A stretch of 64,000 bases of DNA from Oscillospiraceae bacterium. Lineage in GTDB: Bacteria; Bacillota; Clostridia; Oscillospirales; Ruminococcaceae. Of the stretch, positions 1-8,758 are shown in pieces. The translations under genes were made by a program, and so were the position numbers. The stretch spans positions 62,001 through 126,000 of the forward strand of contig JAFZPP010000007.1 of the NCBI GenBank assembly GCA_017550285.1, written 5' to 3'. The first letter of the stretch is position 1, and each line of letters opens with the position of its first letter. The notes below the pieces were generated by a model. The model was not told the DNA's origin. It did not search any database and saw only the letters and a list, made by a program, of their open reading frames with translations.

Positions 1-1356
1 CAGCGTCGGAATGGCATCGCGCTCCGCCAGAACGGCTTTCAGTGCGAGCATCATGCGGGAGAGCTCACCGCCTGATGCGATCTGTGCAATGGGCTTCGGC
101 GGCTCGCCGGGATTGGCAGAGATCAGGAATTCTGCGTGATCCATGCCGTTCGGGGTCAGCTTGCCCTGCGTCAGCTCGACCGAGAGCTTCACGCGCGGCA
201 TATTGAGATATGCAAGCTCCTCGCCGACTCTGCGCGAGAATTCGTCCGCAAGTTCACGGCGGTATGCGGTCAGCTGCTTTGCGAGCTCCGTCACGCGGTG
301 AAGCCGCTCGGCGCGCTCCTCCGTCAGCTGACGGAGCTTATTGGAATCGGATTCAATCGCATTGATCTCCTCGATTGCATCGGCATAGATCTGCCGCAGA
401 CCGTCCGCATCGGTATGATAGCGCAGCGCCATGGAATTGACGGCGTTGCGGCGGTCATTGAGCTTTGCAAATTCGGCAGGGGAAAGCTGTCCTGCGGTAT
501 ATGCGCTGATTTCATCGGAGATATCACGCAGCTCGATATTGAGCGCTTTCAGGCGTTCACAGAGCGGCTCTGCATCGGATGAAGCGGAGGCAAGCCGGTT
601 GAGCTGATCGAGTGCCGCAGCGAGTGCATCGGAGAGATTCTCCTCGCCGTTGGTCAGCATCCGGCAGATGCCGCCTGCAAGCTCTGCGGTATCCTCCGCG
701 CGCGCTGCCGCATGATACTGTGCATCAAGCTGCACATCCTCCTGCGGCTGCGGATCAAGCTCGCCGATCTCCTCAATGGTTTGCTGTAATGTACGAAGGC
801 GCTGCATTTTCTCCTGCTCAGCCTTCTTGAGCTGATTGAGCGCTCTGGCACAGCTCTGGAGCTGCTGAAATTCATTTTTATAGGTCTCCGGCAGTGCGGT
901 ATTGCTGCCGAAACTGTCGAGCACCTCTAAGTGCCGCTCCGGACGCAGCAGAATCTGATTGTCATGCTGCCCGTGAATATTGACGAGTGTTTCACCGAGC
1001 GCACGCAGCAGCGCCGCAGGTGCAGATTTTCCGTTTACTCTGCCGATGCTGCCGCCGTCCGCGGAGATTTCGCGCGTCAGCAGCAGTTCGTCATCCTCCG
1101 TATCATATCCGTAATCTGCAAGCACAGCCTTCGTCTCCTCTTTGAGCGGGGAGAAAACGGCAGTAATGACGGCTTTTTTGCAGCCTGTCCGGACGAGATC
1201 CTTATTGGTACGCTGCCCGAGCACTGCCTGTATGCCGTGAATCAGAATGGATTTACCCGCACCGGTTTCGCCGGTAAAGGCATTGAATCCGTCTGTCAGC
1301 GGAATGACTGCGGATTCAATAACGGCAAGATTTTCGATAGAGAGTTCCTTTAGCAT
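1..1356 (-). CDS. recN: DNA repair protein RecN (partial, C-terminus outside window)
   Basis: SMC-like ATPase that acts at double-strand breaks in the cytoplasm. The minus-strand frame starts at the ATG ending at 1356 and stays open to base 1, giving 452 codons of a protein usually about 555 residues long, so roughly the last 100 residues lie outside. The N-terminus reads MLKELSIENLAVIESAVIP, typical of RecN, followed by the Walker A motif GETGAGKS near residue 30. The start lies 3 nt downstream of the argR stop, and argR-recN adjacency is common in Firmicutes, supporting co-transcription as the last visible gene of the asp23-recN run. No defect is seen in the visible part. Confidence 0.95.
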   Translation of the reverse strand, partial: MLKELSIENLAVIESAVIPLTDGFNAFTGETGAGKSILIHGIQAVLGQRTNKDLVRTGCKKAVITAVFSPLKEETKAVLADYGYDTEDDELLLTREISADGGSIGRVNGKSAPAALLRALGETLVNIHGQHDNQILLRPERHLEVLDSFGSNTALPETYKNEFQQLQSCARALNQLKKAEQEKMQRLRTLQQTIEEIGELDPQPQEDVQLDAQYHAAARAEDTAELAGGICRMLTNGEENLSDALAAALDQLNRLASASSDAEPLCERLKALNIELRDISDEISAYTAGQLSPAEFAKLNDRRNAVNSMALRYHTDADGLRQIYADAIEEINAIESDSNKLRQLTEERAERLHRVTELAKQLTAYRRELADEFSRRVGEELAYLNMPRVKLSVELTQGKLTPNGMDHAEFLISANPGEPPKPIAQIASGGELSRMMLALKAVLAERDAIPTL

Positions 1357-1359
1357 GGT

Positions 1360-1800
1360 TTACCCCCAGATTTGGGCTTCGAGCGCGGCGATGAGCTGCT
1401 TTGCGCTTGCCTCCGAGCGCGTCAGAATGAAGATTGTATCGTCACCAGCGATTGTGCCGACAATCTCAGGCAGCTGCATATGGTCGATCACGGCACATGC
1501 AGCCGGCGCAGAGCCGGCGTGGCAGGAGACGGAGACCATATTGACTGCGGAATCAATCCGGACGATCACATCCGCAAGCAGATTGGTCGGTGCAGCCGGT
1601 GCGACTGGTGCCTTCGCATAGCAGCTCGGTCCGGATGCCGTTTTGCGCTTGCGCAGCTTGAGCTGCCGGATATCTCTGGATATGGTTGCCTGCGTGACAG
1701 AAAAACCGTTCTCCTCCAGCAGATCGCGCAGCATCTCCTGCGTACTGATTTCATGTGTCTGAATCAGCTGTAAAATCATTTCATGTCTTGCATTAGCCAA
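1360..1800 (-). CDS. argR: Arginine repressor ArgR
   Basis: Hexameric arginine-responsive transcriptional regulator of 146 residues, the usual family length. The N-terminal winged helix carries the recognition segment around TQATISRDIRQL, and the C-terminal oligomerisation and arginine-binding domain has the family motif GTIAGDDTIF near residue 120. The start appears to be TTG at 1800, because an AAAGGAGAG ribosome site lies about 8 nt upstream and the next in-frame ATG would remove part of the first helix. It sits between nadK (49 nt gap) and recN (3 nt gap). This context is conserved in clostridia and does not itself say which arginine genes are controlled. Confidence 0.93.
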   Translation of the reverse strand: MANARHEMILQLIQTHEISTQEMLRDLLEENGFSVTQATISRDIRQLKLRKRKTASGPSCYAKAPVAPAAPTNLLADVIVRIDSAVNMVSVSCHAGSAPAACAVIDHMQLPEIVGTIAGDDTIFILTRSEASAKQLIAALEAQIWG

Positions 1801-1849
1801 CTGAATCGCTCTCCTTTATGTCTTGGCAGTATTCCGGTTGTTTTGTGAA

Positions 1850-2737
1850 TCATTCTGATCGTTTGAGCGGCTGCATCAGCTTGCCGTTCAGCGCATCGTA
1901 GAATGCATGTCCCTTGCAGTCCACAAACGGCATCACAAGCTCGGAGCAGGTGACCGTAAATGACTGCATATTGCGCAGAACTGCGTTTTTTTCGCCGTCT
2001 ACGAAGACGGACAGTCCGCCGCCGCCTGCGCCGCGGTAGGTGACGCAGATTTCACGGTGCGGTGCAAAGAGCATCGGTCTCGCAAAGAGCGAGTGCGGAC
2101 AGATCAGGTTCATTTCAATGAGGGATAAATCCGGCTCCATGACAGGTCCGCCCGCCGAGAGTGCATAGGCTGTGGAGCCGGTCGGAGTCGAAAAGATGAT
2201 GCCGTCCGCGCGGTAGACGCCGATTTCGTGTCCGTCAACAGCGACGGCAAAATCGCAGATTCTGCCGTTTGCGCGCGAGGCGTAGATATCGTTCAGTGCG
2301 TGAACCGGTGCTGCGGCATCGGCATCGGTCCGGATGCGCGTTTTCAGCATCATGCGCTTTGTGATCGCATACTCGCCGGTGCAGAGCCGGTCGAGCATAT
2401 CAATCTCATTTGCTTCAAATGCGGCAAGAAAACCAAGCGTGCCCGTATTGATGCCGACGATTTTTGCAGGATGCGTTTTCGTCCGGAGCGAATGTGCAAG
2501 ATTTTTCTCCGCACAGCGAAGAATCGTGCCGTCGCCGCCGATTGCGATTGCAAAATCCGCATCGGCAAACAGCGTATCATAAGGCAGAAACCGGATGTCC
2601 GGCACTGCGGAAAACGGCTCTGAAAGATGCGCCGGCATACAGAGCGCTGCACCGTTTCTGCGCAGTCTGTCACAGGCGAGAAGTGCCGTCTGGAAGGCTG
2701 CTTTTTTGGATAAATTCGGGTCAATCACACATTTCAT
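1850..2737 (-). CDS. nadK: NAD kinase
   Basis: Cytosolic ATP (or polyphosphate)-dependent NAD kinase that makes NADP. The 295 residues match the bacterial family length. Visible signatures are IAIGGDGTILRC (GGDG nucleotide site, residues ~65-76), NTGTLGFLA and the NDI segment near residue 147, then the TGSTAYALSAGGP motif that binds NAD. The ATG at 2737 overlaps the end of tlyA by 4 nt (ATGA-type coupling), so translation is probably coupled. The order tlyA-nadK-argR-recN is a familiar Firmicutes arrangement. Confidence 0.95.
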   Translation of the reverse strand: MKCVIDPNLSKKAAFQTALLACDRLRRNGAALCMPAHLSEPFSAVPDIRFLPYDTLFADADFAIAIGGDGTILRCAEKNLAHSLRTKTHPAKIVGINTGTLGFLAAFEANEIDMLDRLCTGEYAITKRMMLKTRIRTDADAAAPVHALNDIYASRANGRICDFAVAVDGHEIGVYRADGIIFSTPTGSTAYALSAGGPVMEPDLSLIEMNLICPHSLFARPMLFAPHREICVTYRGAGGGGLSVFVDGEKNAVLRNMQSFTVTCSELVMPFVDCKGHAFYDALNGKLMQPLKRSE

Positions 2738-3486
2738 AGATGTGCCTCATCGGGTGTCTGCCGCAGCTGTAAGTGCAGCAGGTATTCGGTGTTTCCGCTG
2801 CCGCCCTGAATCGGTGACGGGCAGTCATGCAGCGGAATGAATCCGTGCAGCGCGGCAAAATTGCGGATGTCACGCAGCACCTGCTGCCGGATCTTTTCAT
2901 CGCGCACAATGCCGTTTTTATTGAGTGCCTGTCTGCCTGCTTCAAACTGCGGCTTGACCAGCAGAACCGCCTGTGCGGAATCGGTCAGGAGCGCCGGAAG
3001 CAGCGGAATGATCTGTTTCAGAGAGATAAAGGATACATCGCAGGATGCAAATTCAGCAGGGAGTCCGTCCGAATCCGGCGGCAGATCGCGCAGGTCGGTG
3101 CCCTCGCGGACAATCACGCGCGGATCGCTGCGGAGCACATCTGCAAGCTGATCGTGTCCGACATCGACTGCGAGCACGGATGCAGCGCCGTTTTGCAGCA
3201 TGCAGTCCGTGAAGCCGCCGGTTGAAGCACCGATATCGAGACAGCGCAGTCCTTTGAGCGCAATCCTGAATTCCGCCAGCGCAAAGCTGAGCTTATAGCC
3301 GCCTCTGCCGACATAGGGGAGCGGCTGGGTCAGAACCAGCACATCGCTTTCACTGACCTGCCGTGATGCCTTCATGCAGACGATGCCGTTGACTGTGACA
3401 TTGCCTTCTGTGATAGAGGTTTGTGCGCGGTTGCGTGTTTCGCAGATACCGCGCTGAACGAGTGCTGCATCAAGACGGCTGCTCAT
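2734..3486 (-). CDS. tlyA: TlyA family rRNA 2'-O-methyltransferase
   Basis: S4-domain plus FtsJ/RrmJ-like SAM-dependent methyltransferase. TlyA family members 2'-O-methylate ribosomal RNA cytidines; whether this one modifies 16S, 23S or both cannot be told here. The S4 domain begins RLDAALVQRG and the SAM-binding motif is CLDIGASTGGFTDCML, followed by AVDVGHDQL and the SCDVSFISLKQI block. I start the gene at the ATG at 3486 (MSSRLDAAL, 250 residues) rather than at the longer upstream frame, because the family begins right at the S4 domain and the start then overlaps dxs by 17 nt, as usual in this operon. Confidence 0.92.
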   Translation of the reverse strand: MSSRLDAALVQRGICETRNRAQTSITEGNVTVNGIVCMKASRQVSESDVLVLTQPLPYVGRGGYKLSFALAEFRIALKGLRCLDIGASTGGFTDCMLQNGAASVLAVDVGHDQLADVLRSDPRVIVREGTDLRDLPPDSDGLPAEFASCDVSFISLKQIIPLLPALLTDSAQAVLLVKPQFEAGRQALNKNGIVRDEKIRQQVLRDIRNFAALHGFIPLHDCPSPIQGGSGNTEYLLHLQLRQTPDEAHL

Positions 3487-5380
3487 GCGCAAGCTCCTCC
3501 GCGCAGGCAAGCAGTGCATCCTCGCTGAGCCCGACACGCTTTAAGCATTCATTGACCGAGCCCTGCTGTACAAAACCGTCGATTGTGCGTGCTTTCCAGA
3601 TGCCGCGCCAGCCGGCGTTCATCAGCGCAGACGCAAATTTTTCCGCTATACCGCCTGCCTGATAGCCTTCCTCGATAAAGCAGATTTTCGGATACTGCTT
3701 TGCGATTTTGACGGCGTCTTCCGGAATCGGGAAGACAGTCGTCAGCTTGAGCAGACCGCAGGAAACGCCGCTGTTACGCATGTTCTCCATGACATGATAT
3801 GCGCGTTCGCTGATTTTTCCGTAGGAGACAAGCAGCATATCTGTTCCTTCGAGATGCATGAATGCGGTATCCGGCTGAATCGGGAAGCCTTCGGATTCCT
3901 TGCCTCTCGGATAGCGCAGTGCGACGAGTCCGTCATCCTCACAGACCGCCTTCCGCAGGCAGAGCTGCAATTCTGCATAACATGCAGGGCTGTAGATACG
4001 GATGCCGGGGATGACCGTCAGATAGGGGATATCGAAGATGCCCTGATGCGTTTCGCCGTCCTCGCCGACGATTCCGGCACGGTCCACGCCGAGTACCATA
4101 TGATAGCGTGCGATTGCGGCATCGTGAATGAGCTGGTCAAATGCACGCTGCAAAAATGTCGAATATACAGCAAAAACAGGCGTCATGCCCATGGAGGCGA
4201 GCGCCGCGCAGAACGTGACTGCATGCTGCTCTGCGATGCCGACATCATAAAAGCGGTTCGGATGTGCAGCATAGAAAAACTGCAAGCCGGTGCCGTATTT
4301 CATGGCAGCCGTGACCGCACAGATTTTGGTATCGCGCTTGCCGAGCTGTGTCAGCTCCTTGCCGAACACAGTCGAGAAGCATTCGTCAATCGAGAGCTCC
4401 GGATTTCCGGAATCCAGATCAATCCGGTCGATACCGTGATGCTCGCGCGGTACGCCGTGGTATTCGCCGGGATTCTCCTCCGCAGGCTTATAGCCCTTGC
4501 CCTTGGTCGTCTGGACATGGACGAGCACGGGTCTGCGGTAATCCTTTGCGACCTCGAGCACCTCGTCGAGTGCTTCGGAATCATGCCCGTCAACCGGTCC
4601 GAGATAGACAAAACCGAGATCCTCGAAAATCGTTGTCTGTACGATGTTTTTGCGCAGCTTGTCCTTTGCGGATTTCAGCTTGACCGCCATTTGGTCACCG
4701 ATTGCCGGTGCCTTCCGGATGACCGATTCAAGCTTCCATTTTGCGCGGACATAATCCGAGCTGCTGCGGATTTTCGTCAGATATTTTGCGATTGCGCCGA
4801 CATTTTTCGAGATCGCCTGATTGTTGTCATTGAGAATGACAACCAGATTCGAGCGCGATTTACCGGCGTTATTCAGTCCCTCATAGGCGAGACCGCCGGT
4901 CATGGCGCCGTCGCCGACGACTGCAATCGCATAATGATCGTGATCGCCGGAAATGCGCATTGCCTCCGCCATGCCGAAAGCCGCAGAGATTGCCGTGCTG
5001 CTGTGTCCGGTGATAAACGTATCATGTTCGGATTCCGAGGGCTTCGGGAATCCGGCGAGACCGTCCGCCTGCCGCAGCTTCGGGAGCGCATCGGCGCGTC
5101 CGGTCAGAATCTTGTGCACATATGCCTGATGCCCGACATCCCAGACGATCCGGTCCTTCGGGGAATCAAAATTGCGGTGCAGGGCAAGCGTCAGCTCGAC
5201 GACGCCGAGATTCGATGCGAGATGACCGCCCGTTTTGAGGACGGTTCCGATCAGCAGCGAACGAATCTCATCGCAGAGCGCACTGCATTGCGGATAGCTC
5301 AGATTTTTCAGATCTGAGGGCAGATCCAGCTCTGCCAGTCTGACAGCCTTCTGCACGCTGAATTGACGTTCTTTGTTCAT
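3470..5380 (-). CDS. dxs: 1-deoxy-D-xylulose-5-phosphate synthase
   Basis: First enzyme of the MEP isoprenoid pathway: condenses pyruvate and glyceraldehyde-3-phosphate using thiamine diphosphate. The 636 residues match the family. Seen in order: SNLGVVELTLALH, DVGHQAYVHKILTGR, GDGAMTGGLAYEGLNNAG (ThDP/Mg motif), the central DRAGIVGEDGETHQG transketolase pyrimidine-binding block, and a C-terminal transketolase domain. It follows xseB after 37 nt and overlaps tlyA. The pathway is continued in this window by ispD and ispF near 45.3-46.5 kb, so isoprenoid synthesis is of the MEP type. Confidence 0.97.
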   Translation of the reverse strand: MNKERQFSVQKAVRLAELDLPSDLKNLSYPQCSALCDEIRSLLIGTVLKTGGHLASNLGVVELTLALHRNFDSPKDRIVWDVGHQAYVHKILTGRADALPKLRQADGLAGFPKPSESEHDTFITGHSSTAISAAFGMAEAMRISGDHDHYAIAVVGDGAMTGGLAYEGLNNAGKSRSNLVVILNDNNQAISKNVGAIAKYLTKIRSSSDYVRAKWKLESVIRKAPAIGDQMAVKLKSAKDKLRKNIVQTTIFEDLGFVYLGPVDGHDSEALDEVLEVAKDYRRPVLVHVQTTKGKGYKPAEENPGEYHGVPREHHGIDRIDLDSGNPELSIDECFSTVFGKELTQLGKRDTKICAVTAAMKYGTGLQFFYAAHPNRFYDVGIAEQHAVTFCAALASMGMTPVFAVYSTFLQRAFDQLIHDAAIARYHMVLGVDRAGIVGEDGETHQGIFDIPYLTVIPGIRIYSPACYAELQLCLRKAVCEDDGLVALRYPRGKESEGFPIQPDTAFMHLEGTDMLLVSYGKISERAYHVMENMRNSGVSCGLLKLTTVFPIPEDAVKIAKQYPKICFIEEGYQAGGIAEKFASALMNAGWRGIWKARTIDGFVQQGSVNECLKRVGLSEDALLACAEELAHEQPS

Positions 5381-5417
5381 TCTATTCTCCGTACAACGAT
5401 GATGCTTCGCTGTGAAA

Positions 5418-5621
5418 TCAGGTTTCCGTTCCGTCAGGAGCAGGTTGCTGCTGATTGTATTCCGCGACAGTCAGCTTTGCCTGTTCCAGTTCTCTTTTGC
5501 AGTTTTCCGCGAGCTTTGCGCCTTCACCGTAGAGCTTGACGGCGTCTTCCAGTTCCAGTCCGCCGTCCTCCAGCTGCGCCGTAATCGCAAGGAGCTTCTG
5601 CATACTCTTTTCAAATTTCAT
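5418..5621 (-). CDS. xseB: Exodeoxyribonuclease VII small subunit
   Basis: Small helical subunit of exonuclease VII, 67 residues, the usual size. The sequence has the family pattern FEKSMQKLLAITAQLEDG followed by LELEDAVKLYGEGAKLAENC. Its ATG overlaps the xseA stop by 4 nt (ATGA), the usual xseA-xseB coupling. Confidence 0.93.
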   Translation of the reverse strand: MKFEKSMQKLLAITAQLEDGGLELEDAVKLYGEGAKLAENCKRELEQAKLTVAEYNQQQPAPDGTET

Positions 5622-6823
5622 TTCGGTTCTTCCTTTCGGATTTCCGTCACACGGGCAACGACCGTTCCGTTCGCAAGCCGCAGTGTGACTGTGTCGTCCG
5701 GATGCAGCGTATCTGCATCGCGCACGAGCTGATTGTCATGATAGACGAGCGCATAGCCGCGCTGTAAAATTGCAACGGGGCTGTATGCCTCAAGCCGCTC
5801 GCACTGCATGCTGAGCGCATTGTATTTTTCATGCAGCAGATGCTGAAATGCACGGTGCAGCTTGTCCGTGACGGTATCGAGCTGTGCCGAGAGCAGTTTC
5901 AGGCGCCCTTCCGGTGCAGAAACGGTCAGACGCTGCCGGATTTCAAGCAGTGCCTGTGATTTTTCATCGAGCAGATTCTGCATTGCGCGCCGCATGCGCT
6001 CTGCCTGTGATGTGACAGCATCCTTTAATGCGGCAGTCTCAGGGACGGCAAGCTCCGCTGCGGCGGAAGGCGTCGGGGCACGCAGATCGGCAACCTCATC
6101 GGCAATGCAGTGATCGGTTTCATGTCCGACGGCGCTGATGACCGGTACCGGTGAGAGAAAGACCGCGGCTGCAACTTCCTCGGATTGAAATGCGGACAAA
6201 TCTTCATTGGAACCGCCGCCGCGCCCCATGAGAATGAGATCGCAGCCGTCTGTTCCGGCAGTCCGCAGGGCTTCGGCGATTGAAGCAGGTGCTGCATCAC
6301 CCTGCACCAGTGCCGGATAGATGCAGACCGTGCCGACCGGATAGCGGCGTTCGAGAATTTGCAGCATATCATGCAGCGCGGCACCGCTTCGTGAGGTGAC
6401 GATGCCGATTTTCTGCGGCAGCACCGGAATCGGTCGCTTGCGTTCGGGCGCAAAATACCCGAGCTTTGCGAGCTTTTCGCGCCGCTGCTGCAAGGCGAGT
6501 GCCTGTGCGCCGACGCCGTCCGGCTGCATATCGGTAACATTGATCTGATAGGCACCGTCGCGCTCATAGAGCGTCACGCTGCCCTGTAAAATAACGTGCA
6601 TGCCGTTTTCCGGCTCGAAGGGAAGCCTGTCCGCATTGGAACGGAACATCACCGCCTTGACGGATGCCTCCTCATCGCGGATGCTGAAATAGCAGTGACC
6701 GGAACGGAAATTGCGCGTGAAATTGGCAAGCTCTCCGCGAACCAGAACCGTGCGGAGCTTCGGATCCTCCTGCAAGCGGAAGGCAACATAGCGATTGAGC
6801 TGGCTGACGCTCAGGATTGACAT
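5618..6823 (-). CDS. xseA: Exodeoxyribonuclease VII large subunit
   Basis: Catalytic subunit of exonuclease VII, a single-strand-specific exonuclease. The 401 residues cover an N-terminal OB fold (SVSQLNRYVAFRLQED, VRGELANF, GHCYFSIRDE) and the catalytic region with VTSRSGAALHDMLQILERRYP, LILMGRGGGSNEDL and the PVISAVGHETDHCIADEVAD block, then a coiled coil and the C-terminal ILQRGYALVY motif. The gene starts inside the end of the upstream tsaD-like gene (13 nt overlap) and is coupled to xseB. Confidence 0.96.
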   Translation of the reverse strand: MSILSVSQLNRYVAFRLQEDPKLRTVLVRGELANFTRNFRSGHCYFSIRDEEASVKAVMFRSNADRLPFEPENGMHVILQGSVTLYERDGAYQINVTDMQPDGVGAQALALQQRREKLAKLGYFAPERKRPIPVLPQKIGIVTSRSGAALHDMLQILERRYPVGTVCIYPALVQGDAAPASIAEALRTAGTDGCDLILMGRGGGSNEDLSAFQSEEVAAAVFLSPVPVISAVGHETDHCIADEVADLRAPTPSAAAELAVPETAALKDAVTSQAERMRRAMQNLLDEKSQALLEIRQRLTVSAPEGRLKLLSAQLDTVTDKLHRAFQHLLHEKYNALSMQCERLEAYSPVAILQRGYALVYHDNQLVRDADTLHPDDTVTLRLANGTVVARVTEIRKEEPK

Positions 6824-7767
6824 GACATCGCCCTCCTTGCCGCATAGACCGCAATGCCTGCGGCGTTATCACAGGAAAATTCCGGCGCAGCAAAAGCTGC
6901 CTGCACCGGCAGTGTGCGGAGCTGATTCTGAATCAGCTGATCGGACATGACGCCGCCTGCATAGAGCACTCTGCCGTGCTGTTCCGCGGCAGCCTTTGTC
7001 ATGGCGCGCAGAACGGCAGTGATTGAATTGAGGCAGTAGCGTGCGATATCCGCAGGCGCTTCACCGCGCTTCTGCATCTGTTCGCACTGATTCTGCAAGC
7101 CGGAAAGCGAACAGCAGCCGTCGCGCAGCTTTACCTGCATATGCGCCTGACTGTCACTCTGCATTGCAAGCTGTTCAAGTGCCTGTCCGCACGGAAAGCG
7201 CAGCCCGAGCATCAGTCCGACGCGGTCGATTGCCTGTCCCGCTTTCAGATCAAGCGAAGCGGCAACCGGTTCAATGCGCAGAATTTCCTCATGATCGGGA
7301 ATGCAGCGCACGAGGTCGGTTGTACCGCCGCTGACATGAAACGCAAGAAACTGCGGTGCATCCGGTTCGAGCCAAGAGAGACATCCTGCCGAATACAGTG
7401 CCGCGAGAATATGTCCGGTCTGATGCGAGGTTTCATAGAGCGGGATTCCGTGCGAGGCAGCAAGGATTTCCGCAGCGCCTCTGCCTGCGAGAAAGCAGGG
7501 CATATAGGAGCCCTCCTCCGGTCTCGGGGAGACAGAAACACCGATTGCATCGGGCTTTAAGGGGATACCGTCAAGCGCCTCTGCAAGCTGTATCATCATC
7601 TGCGGAAGCTGCCGCGTATGATGAAATACCGCATCGCTCTGCCGCAGACCTGCCTGTCCTTCTGCAACGGGAAGAAGCTGTTTCTTCTGAATGATCCTGT
7701 CCGTCTCCGTATCGTACCACGCACAGGAGGTCGTATAATTGCTGGTATCTATTCCGAGCAGCTTCAT
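6811..7767 (-). CDS. TsaD/Kae1-like ASKHA protein (TsaD paralogue type)
   Basis: A 318-residue protein of the Kae1/TsaD/YgjD fold (once called O-sialoglycoprotein endopeptidase). It begins MKLLGIDTSNYTTSCAWYD, the ASKHA phosphate-1 motif, and keeps an HxxxH metal pair (HQTGH, His115/His119) plus the FHVSGGTTDL block. Compared with genuine TsaD it has extra clostridial-type features (GLRQSDAVFHHTR) and is slightly short. I infer it is the clostridial TsaD-like paralogue rather than the main t6A enzyme, but this cannot be proven without seeing the rest of the genome. It overlaps nusB by 4 nt and xseA by 13 nt, so it is part of the housekeeping run. Confidence 0.75.
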   Translation of the reverse strand: MKLLGIDTSNYTTSCAWYDTETDRIIQKKQLLPVAEGQAGLRQSDAVFHHTRQLPQMMIQLAEALDGIPLKPDAIGVSVSPRPEEGSYMPCFLAGRGAAEILAASHGIPLYETSHQTGHILAALYSAGCLSWLEPDAPQFLAFHVSGGTTDLVRCIPDHEEILRIEPVAASLDLKAGQAIDRVGLMLGLRFPCGQALEQLAMQSDSQAHMQVKLRDGCCSLSGLQNQCEQMQKRGEAPADIARYCLNSITAVLRAMTKAAAEQHGRVLYAGGVMSDQLIQNQLRTLPVQAAFAAPEFSCDNAAGIAVYAARRAMSCQS

Positions 7768-8192
7768 GATTCAGCGGTTTCCGGTTTGGCAAGGTCTCTC
7801 GAATATGCGCCGAGCAGACCGTTGATAAACCGGACATCCTCCTCGTAATAGGAGTAGTTCTCCGCGAGCAGAATTGCCTCAGAGATCGCAGCATTCGTGG
7901 GCGTCAGCTCATCGTACCGGATTTCGTACATAGCAAGCCGGAGAATCGAGAGCGTCAGCTTGGGGATGCGCGTGACGCTGCGCTTGGGGCTGTATTTCTG
8001 GATGAGCGCATCCAGCTCGTCCTGATGCGCAAGCGTTCCGTCCACGAGTGCGCGGACGGCGTCATTGACGGTGATCTCGTCAATTTCCTCCGCAATCGCA
8101 TAGAGCGACTCGACCGGATCGTCGCGCATTGTGGTTTCAAACAGCAGCTTCATTGCGCTGTCGCGTATTTCACGTCTTGTGATATTCGGCAT
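7764..8192 (-). CDS. nusB: Transcription antitermination factor NusB
   Basis: RNA-binding antitermination factor of rRNA operons. Starting at the ATG at 8192 gives 142 residues beginning MPNITRREIRDSAMKLLFE, the normal NusB start; a longer frame upstream is not NusB-like. The core LDALIQKYSPKRSVTRIPKLTLSILRLA and the C-terminal TPTNAAISEAILLAENYS and RFINGLLGA blocks are typical. Its stop overlaps the next start by 4 nt, and asp23 lies 22 nt upstream, a very common clostridial pair. Confidence 0.95.
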   Translation of the reverse strand: MPNITRREIRDSAMKLLFETTMRDDPVESLYAIAEEIDEITVNDAVRALVDGTLAHQDELDALIQKYSPKRSVTRIPKLTLSILRLAMYEIRYDELTPTNAAISEAILLAENYSYYEEDVRFINGLLGAYSRDLAKPETAES

Positions 8193-8214
8193 GGTGCTTT
8201 CCTTTCCGGTGAAA

Positions 8215-8559
8215 TCAGTCTTCAAACATGATATCCGATGCAACGACATGCACCTTGGAGACAATGACGCCGGTCATGTTCTGGACATTTTCCTTGACCT
8301 TCTGCTGAACCTGCTCTGCGACATTGCTCAGACGGTAGCCGCTGAGCAGAACAAGGCGGATTGTGATTTCGACCATATCATTGACAACGGCAACGCTGAC
8401 AGGTGCAGCGGCAGGCATCAGGAACGAGCTCTGCAATTCAGCAAGCTCGGCAACACCCTCGGTTTCCTTTGCGGCGACACCGGCAATGGAGCGGATCACA
8501 TTTTCAGAGATTTTGACTTCACCGGCTGTTGTGGCTTTTTTCGGATAAGCATTGCTCAT
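8215..8559 (-). CDS. Asp23/Gls24 family envelope stress response protein
   Basis: Small alkaline-shock (Asp23/DUF322) family protein. From the ATG at 8559, which has an AAGGAGGA ribosome site 8 nt upstream, it is 114 residues: GEVKISENVIRSIAGVAAKETEGV is the family N-terminus and the rest alternates beta strands and a helix (EQVQQKVKENVQNMTGV). Homologues next to nusB are widespread in clostridia. It is the first gene of the asp23-recN run and has a plausible sigma-A promoter upstream. The biochemical role of the family is poorly defined; membrane or cell-envelope association is known for some members. Confidence 0.9.
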   Translation of the reverse strand: MSNAYPKKATTAGEVKISENVIRSIAGVAAKETEGVAELAELQSSFLMPAAAPVSVAVVNDMVEITIRLVLLSGYRLSNVAEQVQQKVKENVQNMTGVIVSKVHVVASDIMFED

Positions 8560-8644
8560 TTTTGTATCCTCCTTGGAATGAATCCTGTAATCAGGCGGAC
8601 GGCAGGAGCTGTGCCTGCCGACTGCCTGCAAATATACATCATAT

Positions 8645-8673
8645 ATTATACCATATTTTTTTTATTCGTACAA
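8645..8673 (-). promoter_or_regulatory. Putative sigma-A promoter of asp23-nusB-...-recN
   Basis: On the minus strand a TTGTAC -35 (8668-8673) is followed after 17 bases by a TATAAT -10 (8645-8650) preceded by TATGG. Transcription would start near 8638, about 80 nt before asp23. The leader contains a GC-rich inverted repeat around 8585-8620. Confidence 0.6.
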
Positions 8674-8758
8674 CCTTTTTTGAAAAAAAGCCGTCAAATC
8701 TTAAAAAATATTTTGGTTTTCCGGATGCCGGTTTTTGTATAATATCCGGAATCCCGCG

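Noticed and set aside
3794-5317. Long open frame on the plus strand opposite dxs (about 507 codons)
   Set aside because: It is the antisense shadow of dxs caused by codon bias; the product has no family-like motifs, and dxs on the other strand is complete and conserved.
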